A DNA stretch of 11,143 nucleotides, taken from contig CAMEUL010000020.1 of NCBI GenBank assembly GCA_945938205.1, positions 1-11,143 of the forward strand. The letters run 5' to 3'. The notes below the pieces were generated by a model. It had not been told where the DNA came from and made no database searches. It saw only the letters and a program-made list of their open reading frames with translations. This DNA comes from an uncultured Traorella sp. (GTDB lineage Bacteria; Bacillota_I; Bacilli_A; Erysipelotrichales; Erysipelotrichaceae). The translations under genes and the position numbers were made by a program. Shown here one piece after another: positions 7,169 through 11,143 of the stretch; positions within the stretch are counted from its first letter, which is position 1, and every line of letters starts with the position of its first letter.

Positions 7169-7197
7169 ATTATAGTCGAACTTTTTTCATATGTCTA
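7169..7197 (-). promoter_or_regulatory. Strong sigma-A-type promoter giving a predicted leaderless transcript
   Basis: Read on the minus strand, TAGACA (7197-7192, five of six to consensus), a 17-base spacer, and a perfect TATAAT (7174-7169). Six bases then separate the -10 from ATG 7162, so the usual start point falls on the A of the start codon. Confidence 0.75.
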
Positions 7198-7220
7198 TGC
7201 TGCAGGATCGCCAAAATGTA

Positions 7221-7244
7221 TAAAAAAACCCCAAACTGGGGTTT
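7221..7244 (-). terminator. Rho-independent terminator after hpf
   Basis: On the minus strand, AAACCCC (7244-7238) pairs with GGGGTTT (7232-7226) around a five-base loop, followed by T residues (to 7222). It begins 7 bases after the hpf stop codon and separates hpf from the downstream HdeD-like gene, whose promoter lies just beyond. Confidence 0.88.
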
Positions 7245-7251
7245 CTTCATG

Positions 7252-7779
7252 TTATTCGCTTTCTACTTCAATGCATCCATATCCACCATCATGGCGGGCA
7301 TAAACCACATTGATTTCATGTGTTTCATCATCTTTATAGATAAAGAAGTCATGCCCGAGCATTTCCATACGCATGATAGCTTCTTCCAGATCCATTTCTG
7401 TGATAGAAATGGATTTTGTTTTGACAAATATATCTTTATCCTCTTCATTGGCTTCTGCAATGAAAGATAAGGCAAGTTTATCTTTGTGTTTCTTTTCAAG
7501 ACGAGTTTTTTGGCGTCGGATCTGATCTTCCAATTTGTCAATGGCTAGATCCACTGCTGCATAGAAATCAGCATGTGTCACTTCAGCACGCAACACAGCA
7601 AGTTTTGTTGGGATGGTGATTTCAACTTTCACATCGTTGGTATGCACCTTCACAACAACATTGGCAGTCAGATTTTCATCAATGATGAAATACTTGTCGA
7701 GGAATTTCAGCTTATTCTCAACTTTCTCCTGCATTCCTTGTGTAATTGAAATGTTTTTTCCATAGACTTGGACTTTCAT
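7252..7779 (-). CDS. hpf: Long-form ribosome hibernation promoting factor (HPF/RaiA family)
   Basis: This 175-residue cytoplasmic protein binds the small ribosomal subunit and drives formation of inactive 100S ribosome dimers in slow growth or stress. The N-terminal domain (about 1-98) has the S30AE fold sequence: MKVQVYGKNISIT, then AVLRAEVTHADFYAAVDLAIDKLEDQIRRQKTRLEKKHK, the basic RNA-binding helix region. A linker (about 100-122) leads to the C-terminal dimerisation domain (about 123-170, SISITEMDLEEAIMRMEMLGHDFFIY...NVVYARHDGGYGCIE), which defines the long form typical of Gram-positive bacteria. AAGGAGGG (7792-7785) lies 5 bases before ATG 7779. It has its own promoter and terminator. 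No terminator is visible after the upstream M19 gene, so some read-through from that operon is possible. Assignment is very firm. Confidence 0.96.
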   Translation of the reverse strand: MKVQVYGKNISITQGMQEKVENKLKFLDKYFIIDENLTANVVVKVHTNDVKVEITIPTKLAVLRAEVTHADFYAAVDLAIDKLEDQIRRQKTRLEKKHKDKLALSFIAEANEEDKDIFVKTKSISITEMDLEEAIMRMEMLGHDFFIYKDDETHEINVVYARHDGGYGCIEVESE

Positions 7780-7802
7780 AAAATCCCTCCTTCGATACTT
7801 TT

Positions 7803-7830
7803 ATTATAAAGGATCATCGTAGAATGAAAA
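7803..7830 (-). promoter_or_regulatory. Promoter of hpf
   Basis: Minus strand TTTTCA (7830-7825, four of six), 16-base spacer, perfect TATAAT (7808-7803), then AAAAG. The inferred start near 7796 leaves a leader of about 17 bases that is mostly the Shine-Dalgarno region. No sigma-B- or sigma-H-type box is obvious. Confidence 0.65.
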
Positions 7831-7850
7831 GTCTATTCTTTTTGTGAAAT

Positions 7851-7861
7851 TATGGTATAAT
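7851..7861 (+). promoter_or_regulatory. Candidate extended -10 facing into the M19 gene (antisense)
   Basis: TATGGTATAAT is a full match to the TRTGn-TATAAT extended -10 pattern on the plus strand. No convincing -35 lies upstream. If active it would start near 7868 and transcribe antisense through the 3' end of the M19 dipeptidase gene. It may be chance in an AT-rich gap. Confidence 0.3.
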
Positions 7862-7877
7862 GAAGTTGCATATGGGC

Positions 7878-8807
7878 CTACCAATAAGAAACAAGTCGTT
7901 CGATCACATTCTGATGGGCGATTTTTTTAATTTCTTCTTCTCTAAAATCGGTTTCTTTCAATGTATGAATAAAATGCTGGCTTTCAGAGGCATCCTTCAG
8001 ATCACAAATCGTAGATGCTTCATGGTCTTCAAAAAAATCCATATAATCAAAGCCACAAGCAAGATGTTCACTTCCCACAAGTTTTTTGATATAGGAAGCA
8101 TGTTCTGCCAAAGCTTTTGCGTTCACCTTGGAAAGATCTTCATTGACAAAATAGGCACAGGCATTCATACCAATCACACCATTCCGTTTTGCTATGGCTT
8201 GGATCTGATCATCCTTCAGATTTCGTGGATGAGGGCACAAAGCATGTGCATTGGAATGGGTGGCAATGATCATTCCGTGAGTATGATCCAGGATATCCCA
8301 GAATGTTTTTTCATTCGCATGAGAAACATCAACGATCATCTTAAGCTCTTCCATCTTTTTCAGGACACGAATTCCAAGCTCAGTAAGTCCACGCTCTGGA
8401 TTTCCTTTTACACCGGTAGCCAGGACATTTTCATCATTCCAGCACAAAGATGCAATTCGGATGCCATGATCATACATCCATTGAACTTTTTCTTCCACAT
8501 CCTCTTGAATGCCACACATACCTTCTACGGTCATGATGGCTTTTGGCTTGTCGCTTATCAGATCTTCTTTATCAAGAACTCTTTGCCAAGTTTTGCTTTC
8601 TTTAAGTTCATTTTCGAGTGTGAGGATCATTTCCTGCATTTCTTCCCAGGATTCATGTCCATCGAAAAAACTAGCCATGCCCACGATGCTGACTTCTCCT
8701 TTTAAGAGTTTTTCAGTATGACGTGTATCCAATACATTTTTCATGCCTCTTTTGTGATGAAAAAGAACATCACAGCCGATATCGGCATGCAGATCAAGAA
8801 TTTTCAT
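7878..8807 (-). CDS. M19 family (membrane/renal-type) dipeptidase
   Basis: This 309-residue zinc enzyme is predicted to hydrolyse dipeptides, including in many relatives those with a D-residue at the C-terminal side. Landmarks are DLHADIG near the N terminus (H7, D9), TVEG with bridging E95, VDVSHAN with H163, ATHSNAHALCPHPRN with H184 (and H188, R195, N196), and GFDYMD with D254; this is the complete metal-ligand and active-site set of the family. No signal peptide or lipobox is seen, so the bacterial protein should be cytoplasmic despite the family name. Its ATG overlaps the TGA of the preceding phospholipase-family gene by four bases (ATGA), implying tight translational coupling; no separate Shine-Dalgarno is needed. 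It ends in TAG. No terminator hairpin is visible before the hpf promoter. Family certain, natural substrate unknown. Confidence 0.94.
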   Translation of the reverse strand: MKILDLHADIGCDVLFHHKRGMKNVLDTRHTEKLLKGEVSIVGMASFFDGHESWEEMQEMILTLENELKESKTWQRVLDKEDLISDKPKAIMTVEGMCGIQEDVEEKVQWMYDHGIRIASLCWNDENVLATGVKGNPERGLTELGIRVLKKMEELKMIVDVSHANEKTFWDILDHTHGMIIATHSNAHALCPHPRNLKDDQIQAIAKRNGVIGMNACAYFVNEDLSKVNAKALAEHASYIKKLVGSEHLACGFDYMDFFEDHEASTICDLKDASESQHFIHTLKETDFREEEIKKIAHQNVIERLVSYW

Positions 8808-9757
8808 AGCATATCTCCATAAATCAGATCAAAATATTTCATTTCTTTTCGCTCACTTTCCTGGGTATCATAGGAAGCATTTCCAATATTCTCTAAAACA
8901 TATTCCATATTATCCAAATGATTTAAAATCATGACGGCTTTCTCTTGCGCATGTTTATAAATATCCATAAAGGAATCATGGCTTTCTTTGGTATTGTCTG
9001 TTGGATAACACCAGTAAGCATGCTGATTGTTCATGACATCAAAGGTTTCATCAATCTCTAAAGGTACAACATTTCCACTGAAAAGATAAGGTTTATTTAC
9101 CTTTTTCTCATATGATTTCAGAATTTTGGTTTTTATCTTCTTTGGATCATAGAGATAGGTTTGGATTCGATACCAGTCATTTAATGCATCCTGAATATGT
9201 TTTTCTGTCAGATCAATGTGAAAGACATCACGAAGAATTGGAAGATAGATGGCAGAAATGGCTTTGACACTGATACTGCTTTGCTTAGCCAATAGATAAA
9301 ACTTAAAGGTTTGGATGGTTTCTTTCTTGATTTCCATCAGCATCATGGCATCCAGCATGGATTCAAAACGATGGTGCATGCTGGCATTGATTCCACTATA
9401 GTTACCTGTTTTATAAAATATATAAGGATGAGCATGGGAGTCCAATGCCCAATGGCACAAATGTCCGCACAGGTAGGAGGTCATTGCAGATGCCAGATCC
9501 TGATCTTTTTCATCATGAATGAGATGTAAAGCTATTTCAAAATAGTCATTTACATGAGATGCATGAACTTTGCTTCCGATTTCTCGGATAGGCTCCTGTT
9601 TTTTCTGAAAAAATTTATAAAAAAAGAAAAAATCAGGACCATTACTTCCTATAATATATTCTCTGGGATATTTTGTGATACATTGTTTTAGGGCATCATT
9701 GCTCATTTCATTCAAGACACTTTTCGCAAAAAGCCCATGTGTAATAATGTTCGGCAT
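8804..9757 (-). CDS. Zn-dependent phospholipase C family protein (cytoplasmic type)
   Basis: This 317-residue protein belongs to the zinc-dependent phospholipase C-like family (Zn_dep_PLPC). The family histidines and acids are concentrated in residues 1-136: THGLFAKSV (H7), GSNGPDFFFFYKFF (D42), VHASHVNDYF (H65, H68), LCGHLCHWALDSHAHPYI (H99, H102, D106, H108, H110) and HHRFESMLD (H128, H129, E132, D136). The C-terminal 180 residues are less conserved and helical. There is no signal peptide, unlike secreted Clostridium alpha-toxin-type enzymes, and no C2-like membrane-binding domain, so it should not be read as a toxin; a cytoplasmic phospholipid or other phosphoester substrate is plausible but unproven. 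AAGGAGG (9773-9767) lies 9 bases before ATG 9757. It is first in a two-gene operon with the M19 dipeptidase. Confidence 0.88.
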   Translation of the reverse strand: MPNIITHGLFAKSVLNEMSNDALKQCITKYPREYIIGSNGPDFFFFYKFFQKKQEPIREIGSKVHASHVNDYFEIALHLIHDEKDQDLASAMTSYLCGHLCHWALDSHAHPYIFYKTGNYSGINASMHHRFESMLDAMMLMEIKKETIQTFKFYLLAKQSSISVKAISAIYLPILRDVFHIDLTEKHIQDALNDWYRIQTYLYDPKKIKTKILKSYEKKVNKPYLFSGNVVPLEIDETFDVMNNQHAYWCYPTDNTKESHDSFMDIYKHAQEKAVMILNHLDNMEYVLENIGNASYDTQESERKEMKYFDLIYGDML

Positions 9758-9781
9758 TTCACCGGTCCTCCTTTTTCTTCC

Positions 9782-9809
9782 ATTATAGCACCATTTATTG
9801 GAGGAGCAA
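9782..9809 (-). promoter_or_regulatory. Extended -10 promoter of the phospholipase-like/M19 operon
   Basis: Minus strand TGCTATAAT (9790-9782) has a TG extension and perfect TATAAT. The best -35 is TTGCTC (9809-9804) with a 16-base spacer, only three of six. The inferred start near 9775 gives a leader of about 18 bases. It is divergent from the cdaA promoter within the same 123-base gap. Confidence 0.65.
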
Positions 9810-9829
9810 GGGTGGTCTTAAAAAAAGGT

Positions 9830-9844
9830 TTGAGTGAAACTCAA
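9830..9844. repeat. Inverted repeat over the cdaA -35 box, candidate operator
   Basis: TTGAGT (9830-9835) and ACTCAA (9839-9844) are perfect inverted arms around GAA. The left arm is itself the best -35 hexamer for cdaA. The element lies upstream of the inferred cdaA start, so it would act as DNA rather than as a terminator in cdaA RNA. No regulator can be named. Confidence 0.45.
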
Positions 9845-9857
9845 CATGTGATATAAT
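9830..9857 (+). promoter_or_regulatory. Promoter of cdaA
   Basis: TTGAGT (9830-9835), 16-base spacer, and TGTGA-TATAAT with TATAAT at 9852-9857; the TG extension is at 9849-9850. The inferred start near 9864 leaves a leader of about 17 bases with AAAGGAG at 9867-9873, 7 bases before ATG 9881. Confidence 0.75.
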
Positions 9858-9880
9858 AAAAAAGCGAAAGGAGATTCAGT

Positions 9881-11143
9881 ATGTTGAACGTATTTAATCC
9901 TTCAACACTGCTTGCCATTTTAAATGCGACAGTGGATATATGCTGTACATGGATCGTATTCTACTATGTACTCAAAATTGTACGCAATAATTCTCGTACT
10001 ATACAAATATTTAAAGGAATTGTCTTTGTCATTCTTATTCAGACTTTAGCCAATCTCTTTAATCTAAAAACTTTGATGGTCTTAGCCAACATGTTTGTCA
10101 ACTGGGGACCTTTGGCGCTGATCATTTTGTTTGCGCCGGAAATCAGAAGTATTCTGGAAAAAATTGGGAAGACCAATGTGCTTTCCCGTCTTTCAACACT
10201 GACAACCAGTGAACGTGAAAAACTGGTAGATGAACTGGTGAAAGCCAGTGTTGAACTGTCCAATACTCATACAGGTGCTTTGATTTCCCTTGAACAGGGA
10301 CATTCCTTAAGTGACTATATCAAAACAGGAACCCGTATGAATTCAATTGTTACCAGTGAACTGTTGTGTTCCATCTTTGTACCGGGCACTCCGCTTCATG
10401 ATGGTGCAGTCATCATTCAGGGAGACAAGATTGCCTGTGCCAGTGCTTATTTTCCACCTACAACATTTGATTTTCCATCCAGTTATGGTGCCAGACATCG
10501 TGCTGCTATCGGAATAAGTGAGATTACGGATTCAATCAGTATCGTAGTCAGTGAAGAAACCGGAAAGATTTCGATTGCGGAAGGTGGAAGACTGACGGTA
10601 GTCGATGAAGAAAGACTGCGTGAATATTTGATGCAGGCTATTTGTCTTCAGGAAAACGTTGTGGGAACAAGAGATCAGATTTCACAGCTCAAGCAGGATG
10701 AAATCGAATTTGATGGAGGCAGAGAAAGTGAAGCGCATAAGGGTCCAAAGATTACTGCTTATCTGTTGAAAAAATCTTCACGTTATGCCAAATCAAAAAC
10801 TTCAGAAGATAAAGAAGTGATTGATGAAGAAAAAGATGTGAAGTCCACTTATAAGAAACAACGTGCAAAGAAAGCCAAAGAAACAAAAGAAGCAGTTGAG
10901 GAAATCGTTGTTGAGAAAGCTTCTGAAGGACAGGAAGAGATGATTTCCAATGAAGAACCTTTGGAAGAAAAGAAACCTGCAGCAAAGAAGAGACGCTCTA
11001 AAAAAGCAGAAGAAACAAAAGAAGTTGCTTTGGAAATCCTCTTTGAGGAAGATACACCGGATCCTGAAATGCCAAAAGAGGCAACGAATGAAGAAATACT
11101 GAAGAATCCTCAGGAATCTGAACAAGAAGGAGGTGAGCAGTAA
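9881..11143 (+). CDS. cdaA: Membrane diadenylate cyclase CdaA with long charged C-terminal tail
   Basis: The enzyme condenses two ATP into c-di-AMP, the essential Gram-positive messenger controlling potassium, osmolyte and wall homeostasis. Three N-terminal membrane helices (about 10-32, 42-62 and 65-86) are followed by a coiled linker and the DisA_N/DAC domain (about 105-265). Catalytic motifs are intact: GALISLE (132-138), LHDGAVII with D174-G175-A176, and ARHRAAIGIS with R205-H206-R207; SEETG follows at 224-228. Family members usually stop near 270-290 residues, whereas this one runs to 420. The extra tail (about 275-420) is lysine/glutamate-rich, looks disordered, and carries a duplicated block (325-346 and 369-390). 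The stop codon is the last codon of the window. In Bacillota cdaA normally heads a cdaA-cdaR-glmM operon; a strong ribosome binding site in the final codons fits that order. Enzyme identity is very firm; the tail's role is unknown. Confidence 0.96.
   Translation: MLNVFNPSTLLAILNATVDICCTWIVFYYVLKIVRNNSRTIQIFKGIVFVILIQTLANLFNLKTLMVLANMFVNWGPLALIILFAPEIRSILEKIGKTNVLSRLSTLTTSEREKLVDELVKASVELSNTHTGALISLEQGHSLSDYIKTGTRMNSIVTSELLCSIFVPGTPLHDGAVIIQGDKIACASAYFPPTTFDFPSSYGARHRAAIGISEITDSISIVVSEETGKISIAEGGRLTVVDEERLREYLMQAICLQENVVGTRDQISQLKQDEIEFDGGRESEAHKGPKITAYLLKKSSRYAKSKTSEDKEVIDEEKDVKSTYKKQRAKKAKETKEAVEEIVVEKASEGQEEMISNEEPLEEKKPAAKKRRSKKAEETKEVALEILFEEDTPDPEMPKEATNEEILKNPQESEQEGGEQ
10853..11050 (+). 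repeat. Duplicated Lys/Glu-rich block in the CdaA tail
   Basis: Residues 325-346 (10853-10918) and 369-390 (10985-11050) align without gaps at a 44-residue offset: KKQRAKKAKETKEAVEEI against KKRRSKKAEETKEVALEI. The DNA is also similar in the ACAAAAGAAG core, which suggests an old internal duplication rather than chance low complexity, though lysine/glutamate bias makes this less certain. Confidence 0.6.
11127..11136 (+). promoter_or_regulatory. Ribosome binding site for the next gene, inside the cdaA 3' end
   Basis: AAGGAGGTGA is a ten-base match to the anti-Shine-Dalgarno complement and encodes part of the final EGGEQ of CdaA. No start codon at suitable spacing exists before the window ends, so the next start must be at or just past base 11143, for example a TAATG overlap. 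cdaR is the expected gene. Confidence 0.7.

Noticed and set aside
7860..8705. Long plus-strand open frame of 281 codons
   Set aside because: It lies almost entirely antisense to the well-supported M19 dipeptidase, has no ribosome binding site, and its product is rich in F, H, I and S with no domain, as expected of a shadow frame.
8804..9757. Reading the phospholipase C-family protein as an alpha-toxin-like virulence factor
   Set aside because: There is no signal peptide and no C-terminal membrane-binding domain; the sequence fits the cytoplasmic branch of the family.
1..11143. CRISPR array, tRNA, rRNA, insertion sequence or integration site
   Set aside because: The gaps are all shorter than about 150 bases and contain only promoters, terminators and ribosome binding sites; no direct repeat array, cloverleaf or transposase was seen.

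Overview
This window looks like an ordinary, compact chromosomal stretch of a low-GC Gram-positive bacterium (Bacillota). The evidence is the strong AGGAGG-type ribosome binding sites, perfect TATAAT -10 boxes, a long-form hibernation factor (HPF), the membrane diadenylate cyclase CdaA, an M18 aminopeptidase and cytoplasmic Zn-dependent phospholipase-like and M19 proteins. The protein flavour suggests Erysipelotrichia, but that is an impression, not proof. I see no tRNA, rRNA, CRISPR array, insertion sequence, prophage module or attachment site. All gaps between genes are under 150 bases.

Left part, plus strand (1-2294): the end of a DUF454/YbaN membrane protein cut by the window edge; a probable M15-type peptidoglycan peptidase with a C-terminal peptidoglycan-binding domain but no signal peptide; a hairpin terminator; then a two-gene unit of a small three-helix membrane protein and an S51 (peptidase E-like) protein, closed by a GCAA-loop terminator. 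Middle, plus strand (2296-5850): an ABC exporter half-transporter, then an M18 aminopeptidase coupled to a small ABM (antibiotic biosynthesis monooxygenase fold) protein, ended by a bidirectional terminator.

Right-middle, minus strand (5849-9757): a six-helix HdeD/DUF308-like membrane domain fused to what looks like a circularly permuted papain-like (DUF4105/NlpC-P60-like) domain, apparently from a leaderless transcript; hpf as its own promoter-terminator unit; and a pair of genes overlapping by four bases, a Zn-dependent phospholipase C-family protein followed by an M19 dipeptidase. Right end, plus strand (9881-11143): complete cdaA with an unusually long, charged, internally duplicated C-terminal tail. 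A near-perfect Shine-Dalgarno sequence in its last codons announces a following gene, expected to be cdaR.

Functionally the window mixes peptide and cell-wall turnover (M15, S51, M18, M19), envelope functions (DUF454, ABC exporter, HdeD-like fusion, CdaA, which governs c-di-AMP and so wall and osmotic homeostasis) and ribosome hibernation. I do not see a clearly new multi-gene system. The most unusual signals are the HdeD/papain-like fusion with its leaderless promoter, the CdaA tail, a palindrome on the cdaA -35 box, and a repeated layout in which the -10 box lies only 20-24 bases before the start codon.
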